A stretch of 64,000 bases of DNA from Prorocentrum cordatum (lineage: Eukaryota; Sar; Dinophyceae; Prorocentrales; Prorocentraceae), in assembly GCA_963575745.1 (NCBI GenBank), contig CAUYUJ010007491.1, positions 331,768 through 395,767 on the forward strand, given 5' to 3'. A program made the translations under genes and the position numbers. Positions 1 through 11,023 of this stretch are shown here, in pieces (the first letter of the stretch is position 1; each line of letters begins with the position of its first letter). The notes under the pieces are model-generated. The model had not been told where the DNA came from, did no database searches, and saw nothing but the letters and a program-made list of their open reading frames with translations.

Positions 1-112
1 GATCGGCGCTGGACCACCCTCCCTGGCGCGCGGAGCGCACCAGGGGCGGCGCCAGAGGCGCCGCCAAGGGGGGGCCCAGCGCCGATCCGAGAAACCCGCG
101 CAGACCTCCGAG
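1..112. repeat. Foldback (palindromic) element, copy 1
   Basis: The segment starts at the window edge with GATCGGCGCTG and ends with CAGCGCCGATC followed by a GCGCAGACCTC tail, so its ends are inverted repeats. The middle carries the near-palindrome CTGGCGCGCGGAGCGC. Related copies lie at 390-515 (opposite orientation), 33281-33402 and 49564-49692, with partial copies at 49459-49515 and 19110-19145. It may be truncated by the window start. Confidence 0.7.
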
Positions 113-389
113 TTTAGTTTTTATGTTTATGCCATTGTTCGTTCCCCTAGAGTAGCTCGGTTGCGCCCAAGATTCAGAAGCGAAATAATGACGTACACAT
201 ACATGAATCTATGCTGGTTTCGGGAGGATGCATGGCGCGAGCGTTCGTATCTCGCAGCCGGTCTCGCGGATGGGGAGGCCGTGCTCATGTATGTGGCTAG
301 GTACATGCGTCCATTGTGGCCTTCCTGAAGCTCCGCGGACGACTTGTGTCGAAGAAGAAAGAAGGTACGCGTAAATGTTTGACGCTCTG
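113..389. other. No gene seen; tail shared with the foldback family
   Basis: No convincing ORF or RNA gene. The first ~100 bases, with a T-rich stretch and then GCTCGGTTGCGCCC, resemble the sequence beyond copy 2 (about 510-590), so the repeat unit may extend past the palindrome. Confidence 0.4.
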
Positions 390-515
390 CGCGGATTTCT
401 CGGATCGGCGCTGGTACCCCCTGGCGGCGCCTCCAGCACCGCCCCTGGCGCGCTCCACGGGTCAGGGAGGGGGGTCACAGCGCCGATCCGAGAACTCCGC
501 GCGGACCTCAGGAAG
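390..515. repeat. Foldback (palindromic) element, copy 2, inverted
   Basis: Starts CGCGGATTTCTCGGATCGGCGCTG-like and ends CAGCGCCGATCCGAGAA followed by CCGCGCGGACCTC, giving terminal inverted repeats of about 30 bases around a GC-rich centre. Its reverse complement aligns along its length with 33281-33402. No coding capacity. Confidence 0.75.
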
Positions 516-690
516 TTTGTGTGTTTATGCAGTTTTTGTTCCGCTCACCTTTGGACCTCATCTTTGGACGTGTGTAAGCAACAACTCGGCTGCGCCCTAT
601 TCTTTGGGCCTCGTCCTTGCACCTCCTTGGCCGCACCCTGCGCAGTCGACGGCCAGTGGGGTGCTCTGCTGTTCGCAGAAGTGTATATAC

Positions 691-883
<193 letters not shown>

Positions 884-1198
884 AGCAGTGGGGGGCGCAG
901 CGAGGCGCGGCCCTGAAGGCCAGCCTCGACGATTGACCCTCGATCCTCGACGCTCGAGGCCCCTGGGCTCTCTCGGCAGATGGGGGGCGACAAAACGGCG
1001 GGAGGGGGGGGGTCCGAGGAGTGCTGGAGCGTGGCCCTGACGGGGCCCGGAGAGGCTCCCGAGCTCCACGCCGTGGGCCCCACGTATGTGCTTTTCATGG
1101 GGCCACGCAAGGCGGGCAGTGGCTAAGAGGGGTGGTGCATCGACCCCGCAGGTACGGGCCCGAGGGCCCAACCCGCCCAGGAGCGTGCGGCCTCGCCA
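884..1198. other. No gene seen
   Basis: GC-rich DNA between two simple repeats. Frames on both strands run into the neighbouring repeats and show no family motif. Confidence 0.5.
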
Positions 1199-1368
1199 GG
1201 AGGAGGAGAAGGAGGAGGAGGAGGAGGAGGAGGAGGAGGAGGAGGAGGAGGAGGGGGAGGAGGACCAGGAGCAGAGGAGGGGGAGGAGGAGGAGGGGGAG
1301 GAGGAGGAGGAGGAGGAGGGGGGAGGAGGGGAGGAGGAGGAGGAGGAGGAGGAGGAGGAGGAGGACCA
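1199..1368. repeat. GGA polypurine tract
   Basis: Almost pure (GGA)n with few interruptions, purines on the plus strand. It directly abuts the CAGTGTAAACCC end of the dispersed element that follows; the same junction recurs at 21913 and, inverted, at about 56570. Confidence 0.95.
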
Positions 1369-2018
1369 GTGTAAACCCAAGAGTCATCAACGATGTTGGA
1401 AGAAACCCTCCCTCCAAGCTCCCTCTTCATAGGCTCCCACGACGGTTCATTTCCACTGAGGGAGCTGCGTCGTTGGAAGACATCCGTTCGAAGACCCTGA
1501 AGCATGCCAAAACATTGTTCTCGGGATTCCAACGCCCCGGATCAACCTGACTGTTGCGTCTTGACGATCCAGAATCGTGCCAGAACGCCATTCCTGGGAC
1601 TTCAACACCGCGACTCACCGTAACGTTGTGCCCGCATAGTCCTGAATCCTTCCCAAACGCCATTTCTGGTACGCTGATCATGGCAATCCGCGAAACTTTT
1701 TAAATTTTGTGTAAACGAATGTGCGCGGCGCTAAGGCGAGAGCCACAGTTTGAAAAGGAGCCGCCTTCAATCCGTGAATCTCTTGTATGTTTAGAACGAA
1801 TGTGCGCGGCGCTAAGGCGAGAACCACATGTTGAAAGGAATTCGCTTTCAATCCGTGGAATTCTTGCACATTCCTTTAAACAAAGAATGTGCGCGGCGCT
1901 AAGGCGAGAGCCACATTTTGAACACGGGCCGCCCTCCATCTGTGAACCTGTTGCCAATTTTGAAGCTTCAGAGTCATACATGGTGTGGGCGTCTCGGGCG
2001 AAACGCTCGGCCCGCCCG
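1369..2018 (+). repeat. Dispersed element A, copy 1, with three internal repeats
   Basis: Runs from CAGTGTAAACCC to GAAACGCTCGGCCCGCCC and is flanked on both sides by GGA tracts. Inside are three copies of an 82-87 bp repeat, each starting GAATGTGCGCGGCGCTAAGG (about 1717, 1798 and 1885). The reverse complement of 55800-56575 matches over its whole length but carries more internal repeats. No ORF with recognisable protein features, so a non-coding or non-autonomous element is inferred. Confidence 0.8.
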
Positions 2019-2541
2019 CGAGGAGGAAGAGGAGGAGGAGGAGGAGGAGAAGGAGGAGGCGGAGGAGGAGTAGGAGGAGGAGGAGGAGGAGGAGGAGGAG
2101 GAGGAGGAGGAGGACGAGGAGGAGGAGGAGGAGGAGGAGGAGGCGAAAGCGGAGGCGGAGGCGGAGGCGGAGAAGCAGGAGGAGGAGGAGTAGGCGGAGG
2201 CGGAGGAGGGGAGGAGGAGGAGGAGGAGGAGGGGAGGAGGAGAGGAGGAGGAAGAGGAGGGAGAAGGGATGAGGGAGGAGGGAGGAGGGTAGAGGGAGAT
2301 GAGGGAGGAGGAGGAGGATGGAGGAGGAGGGAGAGGAGGAGGAGGAGGAGGAGGATGACGAGGAGGAGGAGGAGGAGGAGGAGGAGGAGGAGGAGGAGGA
2401 GGAGGAGGAGGAAAAGGATGAGCAGGAGGAGGAGGACGAGGAGGAGGAAGAGGAGGAGGAGGAGGAGGAGGAGGAGGAGGAGGGGGGAGGAGGAGGAGGA
2501 AGAGGAGGAGGAGGAGGAGGACGAGGAGGAGGAGGACGAGG
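2019..2541. repeat. GGA polypurine tract, 0.5 kb
   Basis: Long imperfect (GGA)n/(GAG)n array, purines on the plus strand. It sits at the 3' end of the minus-strand LINE and also abuts dispersed element A. The poly-Glu, poly-Gly and poly-Pro frames across it are repeat by-products. Confidence 0.95.
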
Positions 2542-2872
2542 AGGTTTGTCGGGGACGGGCCTGAAGCTGATCCAGGATCGGTCTCCTCCTCTCGATGGGC
2601 CCTGGGACGCAAAAGGGCCTCGCCTCGGTCTCTGACCCAGGCGAGGTCGGCCTCCACGAGCCCGAAAAAATCCAAAACTTGCTCCCTGCAGCCGTACCCA
2701 CCCTGGGAGTCGAATTTACCTGACTGGCTGTCCCGACGGGCCCCAGGACCTCTTGACGTCAGTGCGACCGCCAGGGTCCGCCTCTCGACGAGGGGGAGGC
2801 CCCCATGGGGCCCAAGGACCAGCTCTTTCAGGTCATGCTTATATGAGGGAAACTTCGACAGACGAATTCTCC

Positions 2873-3901
2873 TCAACTGATCGCTGAGCCCACCCGTTGC
2901 GCCCGTCTTGGGTCTACAGGGGCCTTGCAATCCCTTCGAGGGGTTCCCCCCCGAGCAAAAACTGCCACACTTGACACAAAACTGGAGCCTCCCCTTGGTG
3001 TTCCCAACAGCGTCCAGAACCTTAGCCCCAAGTAGGGCATGGCCGTTACATCGGAACACCAGGAGAGCAGACGATTCCCAGTCCCCCAGATCCTCACCCT
3101 CCACCGAGGGCCGCCCGTCCTCGGCCATGGTCTGGCTGACGAGGTCGGCTTCGGCCGCGGCGGCAGCAGGCTCTGGGGGCGGTGTGGCCTCGAGGCCAGT
3201 CGTATCCCTGCCTGGCTGAGACGAGATGGCAACCTCGAGTTGGGCCGCCCACCTCCCCGCCTCCATGGCCAGGCTCCGAAGGCCTCGCCACAAATTCTTT
3301 TCGTCGTCGGTCCGCCCGTGCAGATCTACACCAGCCTTGGCGAAGGTGTCAGCATGCTGGTTCGCACGCTGTTCCCATGCCGTGGTGACCCCAGACTCGA
3401 CGTCGGAGGCCGTCGCATGGGCCTTCGTCTTAAAAGCCTCGAAGTCCCCTTGGCCAAACGCGGACCAGAACGGGCCCCAGAGGTGACCACTCGGCGCCCC
3501 AGGACCCACCGAGTACCCAGGACCGTTGGCCAAGGAATCCAGAGTGGACTGACAATCTAAATACAACTGAAACGGGGGAAGACCTACCGGCGTCAGCATA
3601 TATACAGCATAGTCTTCCCCATCCTTACTAGTTTGCTGGGGGGCGGCGCTCACATGTACAAGACCATACTGCCGATATCAAGTTCCCAAACCGATCCACT
3701 GCATATTATTGCCCACCCTGCTCTAGACATGCCCTCCAAGTTGGCCCACTTGGCGGACCCGTCGAAGAACAGGAGTCCTGAAAGCACGCCTGCCGAGGGA
3801 CGATTGTGCCACCGAGTGCTCTCGTAGGCCTCTGGGAGCTCGAACAGGGCCTGTGGGTCAGGGCAAATCCATCGGGCAAGCCTTTCACTGAGGATGGGCA
3901 A
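2873..3901 (-). pseudogene. LINE RNase H and cysteine-rich tail
   Basis: The N-terminal part of RNase H (FFDGSA...RAGWAII) is in the frame 3901-3650. The rest is in the frame starting at 3653: LYLDCQSTLDSL, then KAHATASDVESG and NQHADTFAKAG. The acidic residues expected at the first, third and fourth active-site positions are present; the second (Glu) is not certain. A C-x2-C...C cluster (VKCGSFCSGG) follows, then the frame runs into the CCT strand of the GGA tract as poly-Pro/Ser, which is not protein sequence. The enzyme would remove the RNA strand during element replication. Confidence 0.7.
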
Positions 3902-4253
3902 ATCTTTTACTCGTGCGGCACACTGCTTCAGCCTGTGTCCTACTTGATCTCTGCGGAGATGCTCATGAGCAGGACACTCGTATTGACGGTGCCATAGCGT
4001 GCCAGGTGCTCCTCGACAGAGCTGACAAAGGTGGTCTGGATGCAGCCCATGATTGCACAGCCTCGCCTGAGGCCAGTGAACACCTGAAACCAGACCTCGG
4101 AGACACCTCTGGTGATGCTTCGTCCAAGATGCTCCCTTGCTTTTCGTCAGCTTCCGAATGCCGCTCCAGAGATGGGAACCAGCGGGGGCCCATTCGGGCC
4201 GTTCTGAGTGCTGAGGGCATGTCGATCAGATTCCCGAGAAGCTCCTTGCCTAA

Positions 4254-4950
4254 CTACACCTCGGATTTGCATCGGGGATAATTGCAGCAGGTTAAACTCG
4301 ACTCTGATACGATGTGGGTGCTGTCCGTAAAGTCCCAGCCTATGCCCCTGAGACCGAGCAGGGCCACATCCGAAGGTGATGCACAGCTGCGCCAAGGATA
4401 ATCCGTCTTTGCCAACTTGAGACGGTTACCTTGCATCGTATTTGCCAGGACTTGAGCATTCGGGACCGCCTCCCAGATTGCCGTAGCCCACATAAAGATC
4501 ACATGCCCCACATATACTATCAACGGGTCTATCTTGGGCCCCAGGTCGTAGGTGTGCATCCTGAGCCCCACTGAGGCCCCACGCGGTAGGTGCCCCAAGG
4601 ATGATACAGCAGCCACTCTGAGCCCTGCCATTCGAGTCGGCGCAATGCCCGATACGCTGGAGCCCCATAATCCCACTGCAGTGGGCCCCCATACGATGCA
4701 CCATGGAAATATCCGCACCTGCGCTCTGCAAACTCTTCAGCCGTCGGGCTCTGGACGACGCCCTCGAAGGCCGAGAGTTCTGAATGCTGATCCTCCGAGC
4801 TCCTCCAAGAGTCGCATCTGTCCCAAGGTCCCTGGTTGAATCAGTTCTGCATGTTGCAGGCAGTGCCCAGAGCCCGCGCAGATGCTGATCCACCTCCCCG
4901 GTGCAGAGGTAGGCGCACTTCTCAGATTCGACCGGGAGCTGCAACTCCTT
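4254..4950 (-). pseudogene. LINE post-RT region, frameshifted
   Basis: Continues from the RT in changing frames. The piece ELQLPVESEKC followed by RDLGTDATLGGARR resembles the conserved segment after RT in dinoflagellate LINEs, and a later piece in another frame (YDLGPKIDPLIVY) continues it. The fragments keep amino-acid character across frame changes, which suggests recent indels rather than non-coding DNA. Confidence 0.5.
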
Positions 4951-5973
4951 CAACGACTTGAATAGCGATTCTCTCCTCCTGCCAGCTGCGTGGCGACCTG
5001 GAGCGTTGGCCCGCATGTCTGCAATGTGATATCGTCCACGACGTTTCGCAAATACAACAGGTGTCCGTGCTCCCGTGCATCCAGCAACGGGCCTAGCAGC
5101 AACATCTTGGCGAAGGTGGTCGCTCCTGAGCAACCAGCCACTACTGTACCGCTTGCGCACAGTACCTCCGAGGCTGCCCCACCGTACAGGAGCACGCGGA
5201 AGCCAGCGTAGATGCAGCAGTACCTTCGCAAAACTCGGACTGGGAAGTGGAACCTCTTGGCTGCTTTCAACAAGTGTTCGTGAACCACATTCTCGTACAA
5301 CTTGGCCAGGTCCAGGAGGGCCGACGCCGAGGAACACCCTGAGGTCTTGCAGTGGGCTCCCAAGAGGTTGTGGACCCACCCAGCTCGCTCACGCGTCGTG
5401 TCAGGTCCTGATCCCCAGAAGAACTGGAACACGTGCGATTTTTCCCAACACTTGCAATGTGGCTGTCTCAGACGACTCCAGAGCTTCATGAAGAAACACA
5501 ACAGCCCAATAGGCCGCACCCCCCCCCGTCTGTTGGTTCAAGAAAACCACGTTGGCCAGGAACATAAGTACCGAGGCATGCCCAACCTCAAACACCGGTA
5601 AAATCTCCAAGAGGCGCATCTGGTGACTTTCGGGCAACTGCAAGACCCACCTAGGGTGAAAACCATCCCAGCCTAACCCAGCGCCTGGACTACACTTGCG
5701 GCATACTCGCAGCAGGTCTGAGAGCCGAGGGGGGTGGGGGATGCCAGGTTCATCTGGTGGTATCTCCCAAGTGGAGGGGTGAGGCCCTCGACCGTCGACT
5801 TGCCACAAAGGGACCCACTGCTGCAATAAACGACGCAGCGCGGCCTGTCCAGCCGCAGGAAGATCTTCGCCATCGCCGCCGCGCCCAGAGAGACACGACA
5901 CCTGCTTCTTCGAAAATGCGTGGGCGGCCTTGCCCCCCCTCCAGCTACAGCCTTCTTGGCCCAGGTCTTCCAC
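4950..5973 (-). pseudogene. LINE reverse transcriptase, split by a frameshift
   Basis: Two overlapping minus frames carry the RT. Frame 5973-5401 has GAGLGWDGFHP, typical of the N-terminal RT region. Frame 5519-4950 continues with RPIGLL, then motif A (LLDLAKLYENVVHEHL), a motif-B-like Gly-rich stretch and motif C (VVDDITL). The catalytic Asp residues of A and C are kept, but no single frame spans the domain. Confidence 0.75.
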
Positions 5974-7790
5974 TTGGCCATTTGTTCCACTGCGTCCAGC
6001 TTTTGGCGGCGAGCGACCTCAGTGTCGAGCGCCTCCAAGGCCCCGTCCTCAAAGGTCCCTGTGCTGGCTGCCAAGGCGACCATCCCCTGGAGGGAAGTCT
6101 TGCTCACGTTGCCGTCCTGGAAATCCAAGTCCTGGATGATATCCTTGAGCTTGGCACTCCAGGCGCCGAGGAGCTGCTTACCCTTGGCCCCAGGGGTCCC
6201 GCGGGCAATAGTGCTTGCTTTCCTGATCAGAGTCCCAAAAGCCGTCCAGGAAGTGGTCTGTGCCGAAAACCTTCGCCGCACGCTTCGTTCCAGCAGCGCC
6301 GAAAGAGGAACCCTCTTGGTCTTGGGCCCTGCCGTGCGGCCAGTGTAGGCCCTGCCGTCCTCAATCCCATGAATCTCCAGAAGACGGCGCTCAGCCTCGG
6401 AAAACCAGTCTTTTGCAAGCCAATCGAACCCATGCTCGAGGGGGTCGGACCACTCGACTACATGCTCGTCTGGGAGGGGGCCCATGGCCGTCATGTCGAA
6501 CGGTTTGAAACGCACCTGCTGGTCCACTATCGTGGACGCGCTGGGGTCTCTCATCCGCAAGACAACAGGGCTGTGTGGAAAAAGCGGTGCATCGCTGACT
6601 ACCTGCACCTCGCCAACGCAGCTAGCGATCGCTTTGCTCACAACGAAGTAATCCAAGATTCGACCTCCCTTGTCTTGAACAACGAGCCCTCCTTCTCCTC
6701 CCTCCTGCTGACTGCGCTGCGAAGGCAAGCGCGTGGGCGAATCGGGGGCAGCCGTTGCTCCGTGCACGTGCTCGACCCAACCCGACAGCTCCAAGGCACC
6801 AGGCGTAACATTCCAGTCGGCCTGCGCTACCCAGGCACGCGTGCTGCGCAGGAGGATCGCTCCTAGAATCTCGAGGATCTCTAAATTCTCCCCTCTGACA
6901 TTTACGTATGTCGTTGGTGAGATAGACATTGTATACTTCCAAGCCCGTCGGGGCCCTATGGTGACCAGCCTGCCTGTTATGCGGCCGTCCAATTGCCCAT
7001 GACTTGGGGGCTCCAGATGACTAGACCCTAATTGAGAGTCCACCAATCTGCCTACTCCTCCTGAGCTCTGCAAAGGCCCACTCCCAGTTGCCTCCGCCTT
7101 GCCCAGAAACAACCGATAACTATGAGAAGTAGCCCAACTCTCGGCCCCAAGAATTTTGTCGGCAGCTTTCAATCTGGTCTCTTGAACCGTCACGATCGGA
7201 AACGTACCCTGGCTCACTTGCGGCCCCCAAGGGCTGGACACACTTTTAGCCGATACATCCCTGAACCAGTTGACCACAGTGTCTGTCGTAGTCCAGGAGT
7301 TCACGTTCATGCCGAGCAACAATATATCAGCTGGTGTCGCGTGGACCGAGTCAGCTAGAAAATTACGATCAGGCACGCCCGCTCTGTGCTCTAGGCCATG
7401 CCTGTCGGATTTTGACCGTGGTATTTTCGAAGCCACGTCGAGCTCCACTTGGGGAAGAGGGATTGCACCACCTTGTGAGTGCTGCGTCCGCAAAACTCCC
7501 TGCCCCCCCTCCTCACGCGCTGGCGCCCCCGCCTCCTGTGGAAGGGGTGCCCTGGAGGAGGGCGGGGTGGGTGGCGACTGGGGGGCCTGACGGGGGGGGG
7601 CCTCCACCGCCAGGGCTCCGCGTCCTGCCGCCAAGCGTAGGACCAGTCGGCGCGGAAGCTGTCGCCGAGGGAAGTGCCACAATTGAGCCTGCCAAAACCG
7701 ACGTTGTCCCGCGCCTGCGAACCCTCGCGGGGGTCGCCAGTGATCCTGCCACCGATGACGACGTGCCTGGAGCCACCGCGCTGCGTGCAC
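5673..7790 (-). CDS. LINE ORF2, endonuclease part (EEP/APE-like domain)
   Basis: A 705-residue frame holding the endonuclease that would nick target DNA to prime reverse transcription. The motifs appear in the expected order: NVNSW near residue 162, QETRL with the catalytic Glu near 204, ADWN near 325, LDYF near 380 and PHSPV with the C-terminal His near 406. The first ~150 residues are Pro/Arg-rich and probably not the native N-terminus. Beyond residue ~430 lies the linker to the RT. The last ~60 residues appear to have slipped out of frame, because an overlapping frame (5973-5401) carries the better RT N-terminus. Endonuclease activity is possible from the residues seen, but the full polyprotein is broken. 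Confidence 0.7.
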   Translation of the reverse strand: MHAARWLQARRHRWQDHWRPPRGFAGAGQRRFWQAQLWHFPRRQLPRRLVLRLAAGRGALAVEAPPRQAPQSPPTPPSSRAPLPQEAGAPAREEGGQGVLRTQHSQGGAIPLPQVELDVASKIPRSKSDRHGLEHRAGVPDRNFLADSVHATPADILLLGMNVNSWTTTDTVVNWFRDVSAKSVSSPWGPQVSQGTFPIVTVQETRLKAADKILGAESWATSHSYRLFLGKAEATGSGPLQSSGGVGRLVDSQLGSSHLEPPSHGQLDGRITGRLVTIGPRRAWKYTMSISPTTYVNVRGENLEILEILGAILLRSTRAWVAQADWNVTPGALELSGWVEHVHGATAAPDSPTRLPSQRSQQEGGEGGLVVQDKGGRILDYFVVSKAIASCVGEVQVVSDAPLFPHSPVVLRMRDPSASTIVDQQVRFKPFDMTAMGPLPDEHVVEWSDPLEHGFDWLAKDWFSEAERRLLEIHGIEDGRAYTGRTAGPKTKRVPLSALLERSVRRRFSAQTTSWTAFGTLIRKASTIARGTPGAKGKQLLGAWSAKLKDIIQDLDFQDGNVSKTSLQGMVALAASTGTFEDGALEALDTEVARRQKLDAVEQMAKWKTWAKKAVAGGGARPPTHFRRSRCRVSLGAAAMAKIFLRLDRPRCVVYCSSGSLCGKSTVEGLTPPLGRYHQMNLASPTPLGSQTCCEYAASVVQALG

Positions 7791-8176
7791 TTGCCCCCCA
7801 CCCCGAGGAGCGGGCCAGTGGGGGAAAGCCTGCGCCGCCCGTATTCACCGTAGGGCCTGTCCATGGCAAGGTACCCGTCGACGATGTGGGCAAGGAGGTG
7901 TGACTACGAGGGGCTGAATCCCTCCCCTCCTTGCCCTGAGCCACGCTTGCTGCGCGCGGTGCCCCGCGACGCGAGGGCAATCCTGCCGACGCCAGCGCAG
8001 GCCAAGCCTGAGGGTCCGGCAAGCCGCCACTGCCTGCGGGCGCCCAGCCCCCGCGCTTCACTCTTCTCGAGATTGCCCGGGCAGGTCTCGGGCGAAGGGC
8101 AGGCACTGAAAAGCCGAGCTCCCCGCTCCAGTCCACGTCCGCGACGTTGCAGCTCCAGAAGCGGTCGAGCGCGTTG

Positions 8177-9301
8177 TCAAAGACGCCGCGCTCTCTTGAT
8201 CCCCAGAGCTGCCGCTGCCTGAGCGTGCCTGCGCTTGGCTGCCTCCTGTTCATCTCCTGGTGCGGCAGCTCGAAGTTCTTCTCCGGCCTCTCGAAGGTCC
8301 TCTGTCCGCTGCTCCAGGTCGCCATCCTCCAGCAGCTCCATGTCGATGTCGTCGCCATCTCCGCCAGCGGCTGAAATCTCAGCGCCATCAGCTCGTGCTC
8401 CCCCTGAGCCGCTGCCGCGCTGGGCAATGCCCCCAGGAGCGCCGCCGCCAGGCACCAGAGGAGGAGGCCCTTGAGATGCTCCCTTGGGGTAGAGCGCCTC
8501 CTTCTGGAGCCCTTGCAGGACTGCGAGAGCTGACTTCGCCTGCTCATTGTCGAGGACCGAGGGCTCGAGTGCTGCCGAAGTGACCTTGACCACGTCGTTG
8601 ATGTCATTCGCATGCACCCGAGAGTACACCTTCTCCGCCACTGTGAGCTCTTTCCTGAGCTCGTCCAGCGTCGTGGTGATCGTCGCCTCCTCTTCGAGCA
8701 GCTGCTTGCGGCGCTCCTCCAGCCTCCTCTGCATCTGCTCTTGCTTCTCGATCTTCTTGCGCAAGCCTTCAACCCTCCAGCGAGCCGTCTGGACCGTCGG
8801 AGGGTGCTCCACCTGGTCCTGGGCCTGCTTCTGGGAGATCGCTTGCGCAAATTAATCCTCGAACTTCTTCTCCTTGAGGAAGACGAGGACGTCCTTGTAT
8901 GACAGCCCACTCGACGCGTTGCCTGCCGCTGGCTGCTGCTGCGGCTTGTCCCGTGCGAGGAGGCTGTCGATCTGCTTCTGCGTCGCGGTGATGGTCTTGG
9001 CGGCGGTGCTGGCATTGGGCCCAGGCGGACCACCCTTGCCGCCGCCGCCTCCTCCACCCTTGCCACCTCGAGCCTGCTTGGCTGCCTGCTGGGAGGCTTG
9101 TACGGCTCTCTGTGGCGCTGAGTTCCCGCATTGCCGACAGCGTATGCGGGAGGCCCAGTTGTCATACGTACCACACTTGCCGCACCCCCCAGTGGGGGAG
9201 GTGCGGTCCATGAAGGACATCAGGCCCCATCCACGCGGCGTCTTGCGCAGGGGGCGATCGTTTGGCTCGTGCCCACGAGCCGCTTCGAAGTACGTGGGCA
9301 C
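8177..9301 (-). pseudogene. LINE ORF1: zinc finger plus coiled coil, one in-frame stop
   Basis: Two ORFs (9301-8852, 149 aa, and 8812-8177, 211 aa) lie in the same frame and are separated by one TAA at 8852-8854. The first part has a C-x2-C-x11-C-x2-C finger around CGKC...CRQC, followed by a Gly/Lys-rich stretch. The second part is a charged, heptad-like coiled coil (KKIEKQEQMQRRLEERRKQL region) and then an acidic Gly-rich tail. This suits an RNA-binding, self-associating ORF1 protein; the finger resembles a RanBP2-type ribbon but the spacing is not exact. The TAA is best read as decay, though suppression or a short intron cannot be excluded. Confidence 0.65.
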
Positions 9302-9346
9302 AAGCCCGAGCTTTCCTCCAAGATCGCTCGAGCCGAAACGGCTTGG

Positions 9347-9836
9347 AGGACGAGGAGGAGGCGGAGGAGGAGGCGGAGGAGGAGGATGCGGAGGAGGGGG
9401 AACAGGAGGAGGAGGAGGAGGAGGAGGAAGAGGAGGATGATGATGATGATGATGAGGAGGAGGAGGAGGAGGATGAGGGGGGAGGGGGGAGGGAGGAGGG
9501 AGGAAGGAGGAGGATGAGGAGGAGGAGGAGGAGGAGGAGGAGGAGGAAGAGGATGAGGAGGAGGAGGGGAGGCAGGAAGAGAGGAGGGGAGAGGAGGAGG
9601 AGGAGGAGGAAGGAGGCGAGGGAGGAGGAGGAGGAGGGAGGAGGGAGGAGGAGGAGGGAGGAGGAGGAGGAGGAGGAGGAGGAGGGGGAGGCGGAGGAGG
9701 AGGCGGAGGAGGAGGCGGAGGCGGCGGAGGAGGCGTAGGAGGAGGAGGCGGAGGCGGATGAGGAGGAGGAAGAAGAGGAGGAGGAGGATGAGGCGGAGGC
9801 GGAGGGGGAGGAGGGGAGGAAGACGATGAAGGGGAC
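9347..9836. repeat. GGA polypurine tract at the 5' side of the LINE
   Basis: Imperfect (GGA)n with GCG, GAT and AGA variants, purines on the plus strand, about 490 bp. The LINE body lies between this tract and the one at 2019-2541. Confidence 0.93.
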
Positions 9837-10198
9837 GAGGGAGACGAGGACGAAGACGACCAAAACTACGCATGATAAGAATGTCTCTAATAGTACTGGT
9901 ATTCAGAGTACTAGACACATAGGGATATGGAGAAAACTAAAACGAGTACGAACACATTTACGGAACATATTGATATGACGCATACTCATTATACGAACAC
10001 TCAGGCTCAGACGAATCCGAAGGCGACTACGACGAATCATACGCCGAATACAGCGACGACACACACACCAATGTTACGAAGAGAGGAGCACGGACAATAC
10101 GCACCATACGAAGACGACGACTGATACTACCAAGCAGACTGATAATATGACCCACACGACTACGAAGAAGAAACCGCATACCACAACGTCTTATTTGT
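9837..10198. other. AT-richer flank, no gene seen
   Basis: Composition changes sharply from GC-rich to A-rich. A short frame 9927-10124 is Thr/Asn/His-rich and repetitive; no family resemblance. It grades into the AAT/ACT array. Confidence 0.5.
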
Positions 10199-10990
10199 AA
10201 ACTAATATTTCTAGTAGTCGGAGTAATACGAATACTAATACTATCACTAATGATGATGATAATAATGATACTAATAATTATAATAGTATTATTATTAATA
10301 CTACTACTATTAATAATACAAATACTAGTAATAGTAATGATAATAATCATAATAATACTAATAATGATGCTAATATTACTAGTAATAATAACAATATTAA
10401 TCATACTAGTCATAATAATACGAATAATAATACTAATACTAATACTACTATTGAGAATGCTACTCATAATACTATCAACAATACTAACAATGATGTCAAT
10501 AATAATAATACTAATACTAATATTCATATTACTTCCACTAAGTATAATAAAGATAAACATGATAATAATACTAATCATACTAATACTAATTATACTAATA
10601 TTCTTAACACGAATATTCATAATCATAATACTAGTACTACTACTAATAATACTAGTATTAATAATATTATTAATAATGCTCATACTAATACTACTATTAA
10701 TACTAATAATCATAGTCATATTCATAATCATAATAACAGTAATACTAATACTAATAATAAGTCTAATACTACTACTACTACTACTAATAATACTAATGAA
10801 ATTAGTATTACTAGTAACAATACTAATAATAGCCATAATAACACTAATAATATAATAATAATAATGATAAGAATCATAATAATAATAATCATCATACTGA
10901 TAATAATAATAATAACAATAGTAGTAATAATAATACTACGAATACTATGAATAATAATAATACTAATAATAGTAATAATACTAATGCGAA
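10199..10990. repeat. AAT/ACT trinucleotide array, about 0.8 kb
   Basis: Nearly every triplet in one phase is AAT, ACT, CAT, AGT or GAT (plus-strand phase AAT ACT AAT AAT). The array is degenerate but phase is kept for hundreds of bases, which leaves both strands open (Asn/Thr or Ile/Ser runs). It is the most AT-rich part of the window. Confidence 0.9.
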
Positions 10991-11023
10991 CAATAAGAAG
11001 ACAACGAATGATACTCAGAGAAG

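Larger units (their letters stand above)
2550..9301 (-). mobile_element. Non-LTR (LINE) retrotransposon, decayed, about 6.7 kb
   Basis: Reading the minus strand from 9301 to 2550 gives, in order: a zinc-finger and coiled-coil ORF1, an AP-endonuclease-like domain, a reverse transcriptase, a long post-RT region, RNase H and a cysteine-rich tail. This is the domain order of APE-type LINEs that encode RNase H. The frame changes several times from the RT onward and ORF1 has an internal stop, so the copy is very likely dead. Each end adjoins a GGA tract. Subfamily assignment needs a phylogeny. Confidence 0.85.

Noticed and set aside
1199-2541. Poly-Glu, poly-Gly, poly-Arg, poly-Pro and poly-Ser ORFs over GGA/CCT tracts, here and elsewhere
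   Set aside because: They follow directly from the triplet repeat in every phase, and the ORF ends coincide with the tract ends.
7513-9174. A 553-codon minus-strand ORF overlapping LINE ORF1
   Set aside because: Arg/Ser-rich shadow of ORF1, whose own frame carries the zinc finger and coiled coil.
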